DNA of 7,319 nt from Clostridiales bacterium (GTDB lineage Bacteria > Bacillota > Clostridia > Saccharofermentanales > UBA5734), in contig SLMY01000133.1 in the NCBI GenBank assembly GCA_007133255.1, positions 1-7,319 of the forward strand. The letters run 5' to 3'. The stretch's first letter is position 1. Each line of letters begins with the position of its first letter. Made by a program: the position numbers and the translations under genes. Below are positions 1 to 6,614 of this stretch, piece by piece. The notes under the pieces are model-generated. The model made no database searches and was not told the origin of the DNA. It saw only the letters and a program-made list of their open reading frames with translations.

Positions 1-2
1 AC

Positions 3-18
3 AAGGACATTAGTCCTT
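3..18. repeat. Short perfect hairpin at the window edge
   Basis: AAGGAC (3-8) and GTCCTT (13-18) form a perfect 6-bp inverted repeat around a 4-base loop. It is followed by only a few T residues (16-20 reads CTTTC), so it is at best a weak terminator for an upstream + strand gene. With the left side cut off by the window edge, it could equally be a remnant of a larger structure. Confidence 0.35.
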
Positions 19-68
19 TCACCAAAAACGTCATACACGATAATTTGCAAGCTGTATTGTTTTTAATT

Positions 69-108
69 GCAGGCAAGTCTTTAACTTAGTACTTGCCTGC
101 TTTTATTT
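69..108 (+). terminator. Intrinsic terminator of an upstream + strand gene
   Basis: GCAGGCAAGT (69-78) and ACTTGCCTGC (91-100) form a perfect 10-bp stem with a 12-base loop, followed immediately by TTTTATTT (101-108). There is no T tract on the other side of the stem, so it points to + strand transcription. It presumably ends the transcript of a gene left of the window. Open reading frames run into this region in two frames (stops at 64-66 and 87-89), but neither tail is long enough to assign to a protein. Confidence 0.8.
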
Positions 109-121
109 CGCATGATATAAT
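93..121 (+). promoter_or_regulatory. Sigma-70-type promoter with extended -10
   Basis: TTGCCT (93-98, 4 of 6 matches to TTGACA) is followed after exactly 17 bases by a perfect TATAAT (116-121), preceded by TG one base upstream (113-114), the extended -10 motif. Predicted transcription start is near 128, giving a leader of about 257 nt before gltB. The -35 box lies inside the 3' arm of the upstream terminator. This is the best promoter in the control region and probably drives the gltBD leader, or else a separate small RNA ending at the 205-253 terminator. Confidence 0.7.
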
Positions 122-141
122 ACTCATCACAAACAGTTTTT

Positions 142-179
142 ATCTATATACTATTGCTTAAATGTGTTGTTATATAGAT
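142..179. repeat. 9-bp AT-rich inverted repeat in the gltB leader
   Basis: ATCTATATA (142-150) is perfectly complementary to TATATAGAT (171-179), with a 20-base loop; T141 and G180 could add a G-U pair to the RNA helix. It could be an RNA hairpin in the leader transcript or a DNA operator just downstream of the predicted start. The helix is AT-rich and so only moderately stable. Its 3' arm overlaps the alternative helix at 178-184/203-209. Confidence 0.5.
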
Positions 180-206
180 GTTAACCAGCAGAACAGCAGT
201 CATTAA
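162..206 (+). CDS. Possible 14-residue leader peptide with Gln-Gln
   Basis: ATG at 162-164 opens a frame of 14 codons reading MCCYIDVNQQNSSH, with TAA at 204-206. The two adjacent CAG (Gln) codons at 186-191 lie just before the intrinsic terminator stem that starts at 205, in front of an operon whose enzyme consumes glutamine. This is the geometry of a leader peptide in ribosome-mediated attenuation. Against it: no Shine-Dalgarno sequence is visible upstream of 162, two Gln codons are few compared with classic leaders, and a short frame can arise by chance. An overlapping frame (ATG 178-180 to TAA 229-231, 17 codons) also exists. Treat as a candidate, not an established gene. Confidence 0.25.
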   Translation: MCCYIDVNQQNSSH

Positions 207-209
207 CGT
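178..209 (+). promoter_or_regulatory. Candidate antiterminator helix
   Basis: AUGUUAA (178-184) can pair with UUAACGU (203-209) as seven consecutive base pairs, one of them G-U, enclosing an 18-nt loop that contains the two CAGCAG units. Forming this helix would occupy 205-209, the base of the 5' arm of the terminator, and 178-179, the end of the 142-179 hairpin. The pairing is visible in the sequence; its role as an antiterminator is inference. Confidence 0.3.
192..202 (+). repeat. 11-base direct repeat, copy 1
   Basis: AACAGCAGTCA here is repeated exactly at 356-366, 164 bases downstream. This copy lies in the loop of the candidate antiterminator helix and is preceded by another CAGCAG (186-191), so the local sequence is CAGCAG-AA-CAGCAG. 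It could be a recognition site for a regulator of DNA or RNA, or coincidence. Confidence 0.5.
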
Positions 210-253
210 ACTTCAAGGGAGAATGTCGTAAACCTTTGAATGTGCGTTTTTTT
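205..253 (+). terminator. Intrinsic terminator inside the gltB leader (attenuator candidate)
   Basis: The arm 205-219 pairs with 233-248 to give 15 base pairs (13 Watson-Crick, two G-U) interrupted by one bulged base (T241), around a 13-base loop (220-232). A run of seven T residues follows at 247-253. It is oriented for + strand transcription and lies after the 93-121 promoter but 130 bases before gltB, with no proven gene between. It is therefore either a regulated attenuator of gltBD or the 3' end of an independent small RNA of about 125 nt. Confidence 0.75.
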
Positions 254-264
254 ATCATCAAAAT
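236..264 (+). promoter_or_regulatory. Possible second gltB promoter
   Basis: TTGAAT (236-241) and CAAAAT (259-264), each 4 of 6 matches to the sigma-70 boxes, are spaced by 17 bases, with a predicted start near 271. It would bypass the 205-253 terminator and give gltBD a shorter leader of about 115 nt. In such AT-rich DNA, matches of this quality occur easily, so this is weaker than the 93-121 promoter. Confidence 0.3.
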
Positions 265-266
265 GA

Positions 267-278
267 AATTTATAAATT
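267..278. repeat. 12-bp AT-only perfect palindrome
   Basis: AATTTATAAATT is its own reverse complement. It lies just after the second terminator and near the predicted start of the possible second promoter, a position where a repressor or DNA-bending protein could bind. An all-AT palindrome in AT-rich DNA is weak evidence for an operator. Confidence 0.25.
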
Positions 279-355
279 AAATCTTGCATTTTTGCTCTGA
301 TTTATGAATAACTAAAACAGTATCTGCGTGAAATACAGTTCAAAACCGACATCAT

Positions 356-366
356 AACAGCAGTCA
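356..366 (+). repeat. 11-base direct repeat, copy 2, beside the gltB RBS
   Basis: This is the exact second copy of AACAGCAGTCA (first copy 192-202). It ends five bases before the gltB Shine-Dalgarno sequence at 371-378, so anything binding it in the RNA could affect ribosome access. Confidence 0.5.
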
Positions 367-370
367 ATTG

Positions 371-378
371 AAGGAGGA
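371..378 (+). promoter_or_regulatory. gltB ribosome binding site
   Basis: AAGGAGGA lies 6 bases before the ATG at 385, a nearly perfect Shine-Dalgarno sequence at good spacing. It fixes the gltB start. The in-frame TAA at 355-357 rules out a longer reading frame, and no usual start codon lies between that stop and 385. Confidence 0.9.
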
Positions 379-384
379 CCCAAC

Positions 385-3300
385 ATGTATAACGTCCAGA
401 AAGACAGACCGGCAAAACAAGGGTTATATGACCCTGCTTTTGAACACGACGCGTGTGGTATCGGTTTTGTGGTTAATATTGAAGGCATTCGTTCACATCG
501 TATTGTTGAGCAGGCATTGACTGTACTGGAAAATCTCGCTCATCGAGGCGGAGCTGGCAGCGAGGACAATACGGGAGACGGAGCTGGACTGCTGATGCAG
601 ATTCCAGATAAATTTTTCCGCCGGACCTGCCCGTATCTGGGGATTGAATTACCGCCGGCAGGTGAATATGGTGTAGGAATGGTTTTTCTGCCCCAGCAAG
701 ATGTGCTCAGGAAAAAATATGAGCTCCAGATTGAGCTTTTCATAAAGGATCAGGGACTACTGCTGCTTGGCTGGCGGACATTACCCGTTAACAAGGCATC
801 GCTTGGTCAGGTCGCTCAAAACACGCAGCCTTGTATTAGACAAGTCTTTATTGGCAGTCAGCGGCCGGACAGCCAGAAAGATCTGCTGGCGCTGGAAAGA
901 CAGCTGTTTGTTTTGCGTAAACGCTGTGAGAACTGGGTTGCCGGACAAGCCTCAGATGAATCAGATTCTTTCTATTTTGCCAGTTTGTCCTGCAGGACAA
1001 TTGTGTATAAAGGGATGCTGACCGCACAGCAAGTAGGTTCTTTTTACATTGATCTTAAAAGTCTTGATCTTGAATCTGCTCTTGCTCTTGTGCATTCACG
1101 ATATAGTACAAACACCTTTCCAAGCTGGGAGCGAGCTCATCCTTATCGCTATCTGATTCATAATGGCGAGATAAACACATTGCGCGGCAATGTAAACTGG
1201 ATGCACGCAAGACAGGCCATGCTCAGTTCGAGTTTATTTAAGGATGATCTTGATAAGCTGATGCCTGTATTAAGCCCGGATGGAAGTGATTCAGCTGTTT
1301 TTGACAATTGTCTGGAATTTCTTTCTCTGGCCGGCCGCTCTTTACCGCACGCGGCTATGATGATGGTTCCTGAGCCGTGGCATCATCATGAGAGTATGAG
1401 CGACGAGATAAAAGCGCTTTATGAGTATCACAGCCATCTGATAGAGCCCTGGGACGGACCTGCCGCCATGGCTTTTACCGATGGCACGCAGGTAGGGGCT
1501 ATTCTGGACCGTAATGGTCTCAGACCATCCCGCTACACCCTGACAAAAGATGGGCTGGTGATTCTGGCTTCAGAAACAGGCGTTCTGGATATCGCTCCGG
1601 AAAATATTCTGCGCAGGGAAAGACTGCGTCCGGGCCGCATGCTGCTGATTGATACCAAGGCCAGACGCATCATCACCGATGACGAACTGAAGCATAAAAT
1701 AGCGGCTGCCCACCCATACAGACAGTGGCTGAATGATAACCGTATTGAACTGACTGAGCTTCCTCAGAACAGTCCCGAAGCTGCCATCTCTTCAGATGAA
1801 ATAGAACATGAAGAAAAAAGATTCGGATATACCTATGAAGATTTGAAATCAATCATCTTGCCGATGGCCCGCGACAGTATAGAACCGCTTGGATCAATGG
1901 GAACTGATATTCCCCTCGCTGTTTTGTCGGAAAAACCGCAGCTGCTCTACAACTATTTCAAACAGCTTTTCGCGCAAGTTACAAACCCGCCTATTGACGC
2001 GCTTCGTGAAACACTGATTACGGCCACTGAAGTAACGATTGGCACTGAAGGCAACCTGATCAGTCCAACGCCGGAGAATTGCCGGAGAATCAGGCTGCCG
2101 GTCCCGCTGCTTGATAATTCTGAAATCGCCAGACTTAAAAACCTGAGCTATAAAGGGTTTGCCTCGCGCGAGCTGTCAATTGGTTTCCCCGCCTTATCTG
2201 GAGGCGAAGGTTTGCAAAAAGCGCTCAGAAGCCTCTTCGAGCAGGCTGATCGCGCAATAGATGAAGGTGTGAATATACTGATTCTGACAGATAGAGGATT
2301 AGCATCTGATCAGATGCCGATGCCGGCACTGCTTGCCTGCTCCGGCCTGCACCAGCATCTGATTCGTCAGAAAACCAGAACGCGCTTGAGCCTGGTACTC
2401 GAATCTGCTGAACCTCGCGAAGTTCATCATTTCGCCGCGCTGCTTGGATTTGGTATATCTGCCATTAATCCTTATCTCGCTCTCGATGCCATTGCGCAGC
2501 TGTCTGATCTTCAGCTGCTGACAAATATCGATCCGCTGCAGGCGCAAGCCAACTATCTTAAAGCAGGTGTGAAGGGTATAGTAAAAATACTTTCCAAAAT
2601 GGGCATATCAACCGTCCAAAGCTATCAGGGTGCCCAGATTTTCGAAGCGATAGGGCTCAGTCAGGATATAATTGATGAGTACTTCACAGCAACCGTCTCA
2701 CGCATTGGCGGCATCGATTTAGACGTGATCGCTCGAGAGTGTGAGATGAGGCATCTGGCGGCTTTTGACAAAAATCAAACCGATGCCGGACTTGAATCAG
2801 GCAGCTATTATCAGTGGCGAAGCCAAGGTGAGTACCATTTATTCAATCCCTTATCGGTTCATAAACTGCAGCAGGCAGTCCGGACAGGAGACTATAACTT
2901 ATTCAGGGAATATAGTGCTTTGATGAATGAAGCATCCAGGCGCCAGTGCACATTGCGTGGACTGCTCAATTTCAAAGAAGGTATTGAGCCTGTGCCTCTT
3001 GACGAAGTAGAGTCAGCAAAACAGATTGTCAGCCGGTTTAAAACAGGTGCCATGTCTTATGGTTCTATCAGCAAGGAAGCCCATGAGTCACTTGCGATCG
3101 CCATGAACAGGCTGGGCGGGAAAAGCAATACAGGTGAAGGCGGTGAAGATCCTGACCGCTTTAACCCTGATGAAAACGGGGATTCACGCTGCAGCTCAAT
3201 TAAGCAGGTTGCTTCCGGGCGTTTTGGTGTTACCAGTGAATATCTGGTCAGCGCCACGGAGCTTCAGATAAAGATGGCACAAGGCGCTAAGCCTGGTGAA

Positions 3301-4992
3301 GGCGGTCAGCTGCCTGGCAGAAAAGTATACCCATGGGTTGCCAGGACCAGGCATTCCACACCAGGAGTTGGCCTCATTTCTCCGCCGCCCCATCATGATA
3401 TCTACTCAATCGAGGATCTCGCTGAGCTGATTCATGACTTGAAAAACGCCAATAATAAGGCCAGAGTCTGCGTTAAGCTTGTTTCTGAAGCTGGTGTTGG
3501 CACCATCGCGGCGGGTGTTGCCAAAGGGCGTGCCGATGTTGTTTTGATCAGCGGGTATGATGGCGGTACGGGCGCTTCACCTGTCAGCAGTATTCGTCAT
3601 GCCGGACTTCCCTGGGAACTGGGTCTGGCTGAAACGCATCAGACTTTAGTCCTTAATGATCTGCGCGGACGCATCCGTGTGGAAACAGACGGTAAACTGC
3701 TGACTGGCAGAGATGTTGTGATCGCGGCCTTACTGGGCGCGGAAGAATATGGTTTTGCCACGGGGCCGCTTGTTTCTCTTGGCTGCGTCATGATGAGGGT
3801 GTGCAATCTTGATACCTGCCCTGTAGGGGTCGCGACGCAGAACCCTGAGCTGCGGCGTAAATTCACCGGGAAACCAGAACATGTGATGAACTTTATGCTG
3901 TTCATCGCCGAGGAAATGCGTGAAATTATGGCGCGGCTTGGCTTCAGGACAATTGACGAAATGATTGGAAGAACCGATCGCCTGGTCCAGGCAGCAGAAA
4001 TAAAGAGCTGGAAAGCTCAGAAGCTCGATTTGTCGAGCTTGCTGCATCAGCCGGAGGCAGGCAGTCAGGTCAGCCGATATTGTCAAATGGATCAAGACCA
4101 TGGTCTGGAGCGTTCGCTTGATCAGAATGTGCTGCTGCCTTTATGTGAATCCAGCATACGCACTGGCAGAAAGTTAGAAGCGACCCTTAATATCAGCAAT
4201 ACTGACAGAGTGGCCGCCACACAGCTGGGCAGTGAGATTACCCGCCGACAGGGCGCGGACGGACTGCCTGAAGACACGATCAGCCTGACCTTTATTGGTT
4301 CAGCTGGCCAGAGTTTTGGTGCCTTCACGCCCAAAGGACTGACCTTGCGAATAGAGGGAGACACAAATGACTATCTGGGCAAAGGACTGTCTGGTTCGAA
4401 AATCATTGTCAGGCCGCATCGTAAAGCGCAGTTTGTCGCTGAAGATAATGTCATCATTGGCAATGTCGCCTTTTATGGTGCCACCAGTGGTGAAGCCTAT
4501 ATACGCGGGGCCGCGGGTGAAAGGTTTTGTGTCAGAAACAGTGGACTGCTGGCTGTTGTGGAAGCTGTCGGTGACCACGGCTGCGAATATATGACAGGCG
4601 GCCGGGTTGTCGTGCTGGGCCCAACCGGGAGGAATTTCGCGGCCGGCATGTCGGGCGGCATCGCGTATGTACTCGATACTGACGGGCATTTCCGTGACCG
4701 CTGTAATACTGAAATGGCTGATATTGAGCCGCTTGACGATCCTTCCGAGATAAATGAAGTGCGTCAGATGATTCAAAAGCATATTAATTATACCGGCAGC
4801 ACCTATGCCGCGGCCGTTCTGGCCAGCTGGCCAGAAGTCGCTGCCAGATTCTGGAAGATAATGCCAAGGGACTACAGGCGGATGCAGGAAGCGATCAGCA
4901 CGGTTAAAGAACAGGGCTTGAGTGGCGAAGAAGCCTTGATGGCAGCCTTCAGCGCTAATCATCGTGATCTGTCACGTGTCAGCGGTAACTGA
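385..4992 (+). CDS. gltB: Glutamate synthase (NADPH) large subunit
   Basis: This is the large subunit of GOGAT: L-glutamine + 2-oxoglutarate + NADPH gives two L-glutamate, in the cytoplasm. The 1535-residue length is normal for the family. A propeptide of 23 residues precedes Cys24 (HDACGIGF), the N-terminal nucleophile exposed by processing. The class II amidotransferase domain runs to about 430, with HSRYSTNT (237-244), HNGEINT (259-265) and PDGSDSA (298-304). A central domain spans about 480-770. The FMN synthase domain spans about 800-1210, with SNTGEGGEDP (914-923), GAKPGEGGQLPG (967-978) and SGYDGGTGASP (1056-1066). Cys1134, Cys1140 and Cys1145 match the C-x5-C-x4-C ligand pattern of the [3Fe-4S] cluster. 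A glycine-rich beta-helix (GXGXG) domain follows at about 1265-1450. All key residues are present. The gene ends in tandem stops TGA TAG (4990-4995) and is followed 30 bases later by gltD, so both are probably co-transcribed. Confidence 0.98.
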   Translation: MYNVQKDRPAKQGLYDPAFEHDACGIGFVVNIEGIRSHRIVEQALTVLENLAHRGGAGSEDNTGDGAGLLMQIPDKFFRRTCPYLGIELPPAGEYGVGMVFLPQQDVLRKKYELQIELFIKDQGLLLLGWRTLPVNKASLGQVAQNTQPCIRQVFIGSQRPDSQKDLLALERQLFVLRKRCENWVAGQASDESDSFYFASLSCRTIVYKGMLTAQQVGSFYIDLKSLDLESALALVHSRYSTNTFPSWERAHPYRYLIHNGEINTLRGNVNWMHARQAMLSSSLFKDDLDKLMPVLSPDGSDSAVFDNCLEFLSLAGRSLPHAAMMMVPEPWHHHESMSDEIKALYEYHSHLIEPWDGPAAMAFTDGTQVGAILDRNGLRPSRYTLTKDGLVILASETGVLDIAPENILRRERLRPGRMLLIDTKARRIITDDELKHKIAAAHPYRQWLNDNRIELTELPQNSPEAAISSDEIEHEEKRFGYTYEDLKSIILPMARDSIEPLGSMGTDIPLAVLSEKPQLLYNYFKQLFAQVTNPPIDALRETLITATEVTIGTEGNLISPTPENCRRIRLPVPLLDNSEIARLKNLSYKGFASRELSIGFPALSGGEGLQKALRSLFEQADRAIDEGVNILILTDRGLASDQMPMPALLACSGLHQHLIRQKTRTRLSLVLESAEPREVHHFAALLGFGISAINPYLALDAIAQLSDLQLLTNIDPLQAQANYLKAGVKGIVKILSKMGISTVQSYQGAQIFEAIGLSQDIIDEYFTATVSRIGGIDLDVIARECEMRHLAAFDKNQTDAGLESGSYYQWRSQGEYHLFNPLSVHKLQQAVRTGDYNLFREYSALMNEASRRQCTLRGLLNFKEGIEPVPLDEVESAKQIVSRFKTGAMSYGSISKEAHESLAIAMNRLGGKSNTGEGGEDPDRFNPDENGDSRCSSIKQVASGRFGVTSEYLVSATELQIKMAQGAKPGEGGQLPGRKVYPWVARTRHSTPGVGLISPPPHHDIYSIEDLAELIHDLKNANNKARVCVKLVSEAGVGTIAAGVAKGRADVVLISGYDGGTGASPVSSIRHAGLPWELGLAETHQTLVLNDLRGRIRVETDGKLLTGRDVVIAALLGAEEYGFATGPLVSLGCVMMRVCNLDTCPVGVATQNPELRRKFTGKPEHVMNFMLFIAEEMREIMARLGFRTIDEMIGRTDRLVQAAEIKSWKAQKLDLSSLLHQPEAGSQVSRYCQMDQDHGLERSLDQNVLLPLCESSIRTGRKLEATLNISNTDRVAATQLGSEITRRQGADGLPEDTISLTFIGSAGQSFGAFTPKGLTLRIEGDTNDYLGKGLSGSKIIVRPHRKAQFVAEDNVIIGNVAFYGATSGEAYIRGAAGERFCVRNSGLLAVVEAVGDHGCEYMTGGRVVVLGPTGRNFAAGMSGGIAYVLDTDGHFRDRCNTEMADIEPLDDPSEINEVRQMIQKHINYTGSTYAAAVLASWPEVAARFWKIMPRDYRRMQEAISTVKEQGLSGEEALMAAFSANHRDLSRVSGN

Positions 4993-5002
4993 TAGCAAAC
5001 TG

Positions 5003-5014
5003 AAAGGACAGGAA
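5003..5014 (+). promoter_or_regulatory. gltD ribosome binding site
   Basis: The short gltB-gltD gap contains AAAGGA (5003-5008) and a second purine block ACAGGAA (5008-5014). AGGA at 5010-5013 leaves 9 bases to the ATG at 5023, good spacing. No promoter or terminator is visible in this gap, which supports a single operon transcript. Confidence 0.65.
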
Positions 5015-5022
5015 TATTTACT

Positions 5023-6573
5023 ATGGGAAAAGCAACTGGGTTTCTAGAATATAAACGCGCGTTGCCGCCAGATCGGCAACCGTTTGACCGTATCAGGGAC
5101 TGGCAGGAGTTCCGGAGCGAATGGCCGGAAGAAGACGCCAGATGCCAGGGAGCAAGGTGTATGGACTGCGGCATTCCATACTGTCACATGGGACTGATGA
5201 TCGCCGGGGCGGCAGCCGGCTGTCCGATTAACAATCTGATTCCGGAGTTTAATGATCTGATTTACCGTGGTTTGTGGAAGCAGGCGATGGACAGGCTCAT
5301 GAAGACGAATAATTTTCCGGAATTTACCGGCCGTGTTTGTCCTGCGCCTTGTGAAGGCTCCTGCACAGTTGGTTTGAATGGAGATGCGGTCACTATTAAG
5401 CTCAACGAGTGCTCCATTATTGACAAAGCCTGGAAAATGGGCTGGATGAAACCAAAGCCGCCTGCTGTTCGAACGGGGAAACGTGTCGCGGTTGTGGGTT
5501 CAGGTCCGGCAGGGCTTGCCTGTGCTGATCAGCTGAATCATGCCGGACATCAGGTTACAATCTACGAGCGTGCTGACCGTGCCGGCGGACTTCTTATGTA
5601 TGGCATACCTAATATGAAGCTGGATAAGTCTGTCGTTATCAGGCGTTTAAACCTGATGCGGGACGAAGGTGTGACGTTCATAACAAACTGCGAAGTGGGT
5701 TTAGACATCTCGCTTAGTCAGCTGAAAGATGACAATGACGCGGTTGTTTTATGTGGCGGCGCGACCCGTCCCCGCGATCTGCCTATAGATGGCAGAGAAC
5801 TGGATGGGGTTCACTTTGCTATGGATTTTCTTCGTGCCAACACACAAGCGCTTCTGGATCATCAGAACCAGATCGGGAAACCCGACAGCTTGCCTGATAA
5901 AAGTCAGCAGACCGCGACAGTCAGCCACAACCCTGCCATATCCGCCACAGATAAAGACGTGATTGTGATAGGCGGCGGCGATACAGGCACTGACTGTGTT
6001 GGCACCGCGATCAGACAAGGCTGCCGCAGTGTCACGCAACTTGAAATTATGCCTTGCCCGGCAGCGACGCGAGCTGAGAATAATCCCTGGCCGCAATGGC
6101 CCAAAATACTCAAAACGGATTATGGCCAGCAGGAAGCCATTGCCCTTCAGGGCGAGGATCCTCGCGTATATCTGACAACAGCTACACGTTTTAGAAGCGA
6201 TGAGAATAACGGCCTGGCAGCCGTTGAGACCGTTGAAATTGAGTGGCAGAAAGATGAACAGGGACGCATGATGCCTGTCCCCAGAAAAGAAACAGCTAAA
6301 ACCAGACCAGCTCAGCTGGTTCTGCTGGCTATGGGGTTTCTGGGCCCGGACGATACCGTGCTCAACGAGCTTCCAATCAAGCGTGACGGGCGTTCTAATG
6401 TTGAAACCGTCACCGCCCCCTACCAGACAAATATACCGGGTGTTTTCGCCGCGGGAGATATGCGCAGGGGCCAGAGCCTGGTTGTATGGGCGATAGATGA
6501 AGGTCGAAAAGCTGCCAGGGCTTGTGATATATGGCTCACGGGCAGCAGCCAGCTGCCTGATGGCGTTAGCTGA
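5023..6573 (+). CDS. gltD: Glutamate synthase (NADPH) small subunit
   Basis: GltD oxidises NADPH and passes electrons through FAD and [4Fe-4S] clusters to the FMN site of GltB. The N-terminal iron-sulfur domain shows Cys46, Cys49, Cys54 (CMDCGIPYC), Cys67 and the group Cys106, Cys110, Cys114 (CPAPCEGSC). A first Rossmann motif, VAVVGSGPAGLACA (155-168), binds FAD; a second, VIVIGGGDTGTDC (313-325), is the NADPH-binding motif. The C-terminal FAD-contacting segment is IPGVFAAGDMRRGQS (471-485). At 516 residues it is somewhat longer than the usual 456-495. Most of the excess is a polar, low-complexity stretch at about 280-310 before the NADPH motif, where relatives I recall have about 18 fewer residues. 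The close spacing to gltB supports co-expression in an alpha-beta heterodimer. Homologous fused or stand-alone oxidoreductases exist, but the gltB context makes the assignment secure. Confidence 0.97.
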   Translation: MGKATGFLEYKRALPPDRQPFDRIRDWQEFRSEWPEEDARCQGARCMDCGIPYCHMGLMIAGAAAGCPINNLIPEFNDLIYRGLWKQAMDRLMKTNNFPEFTGRVCPAPCEGSCTVGLNGDAVTIKLNECSIIDKAWKMGWMKPKPPAVRTGKRVAVVGSGPAGLACADQLNHAGHQVTIYERADRAGGLLMYGIPNMKLDKSVVIRRLNLMRDEGVTFITNCEVGLDISLSQLKDDNDAVVLCGGATRPRDLPIDGRELDGVHFAMDFLRANTQALLDHQNQIGKPDSLPDKSQQTATVSHNPAISATDKDVIVIGGGDTGTDCVGTAIRQGCRSVTQLEIMPCPAATRAENNPWPQWPKILKTDYGQQEAIALQGEDPRVYLTTATRFRSDENNGLAAVETVEIEWQKDEQGRMMPVPRKETAKTRPAQLVLLAMGFLGPDDTVLNELPIKRDGRSNVETVTAPYQTNIPGVFAAGDMRRGQSLVVWAIDEGRKAARACDIWLTGSSQLPDGVS

Positions 6574-6614
6574 TGCGCAAGCCAACCTGCAGTGAAAGTT
6601 TATAATCCTGCTGT
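6574..6614. other. Convergent intergenic gap without a clear terminator
   Basis: These 41 bases separate the ends of gltD and the sulfatase gene. The best pairing is an imperfect 9-position stem (6584-6592 with 6608-6616, two mismatches, 15-base loop), with no T tract in either direction. A better helix, GGCAGC/GCTGCC (6541-6546 and 6552-6557), lies inside the end of gltD but also lacks a T tract. Termination here may be factor-dependent or occur inside the opposing gene. Confidence 0.5.

Noticed and set aside
1..89. Tail of an upstream protein gene ending at 64-66 or 87-89
   Set aside because: Two frames give possible tails of 21 and 28 residues and neither is recognisable; the terminator at 69-108 implies an upstream gene but does not show which frame, or whether the gene ends before the window.
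223..231. Mini-frame ATG TCG TAA after AAGGGAG in the terminator loop
   Set aside because: The purine block is only one base from the ATG and the frame has two codons, so it is unlikely to be translated.
284..312. Possible promoter TTGCAT (284-289) with AATAAC (307-312)
   Set aside because: Spacing is 17 bases, but the boxes match consensus at only three and four positions, no better than expected in AT-rich DNA.
1..384. Sigma-54 promoter for nitrogen control of gltB
   Set aside because: No GG-N10-GC pair with the expected flanking bases was found; the TTGCA near 284 has no GG at the required distance upstream.
4300..4962. 220-codon open frame on the - strand opposite the end of gltB
   Set aside because: It overlaps the conserved GXGXG domain of gltB and its translation resembles no family I recognise.
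5749..6585. 278-codon open frame on the - strand opposite gltD
   Set aside because: It lies wholly over a clear gltD coding region, its translation shows no recognisable domain, and it is explained by codon bias of the opposite strand.
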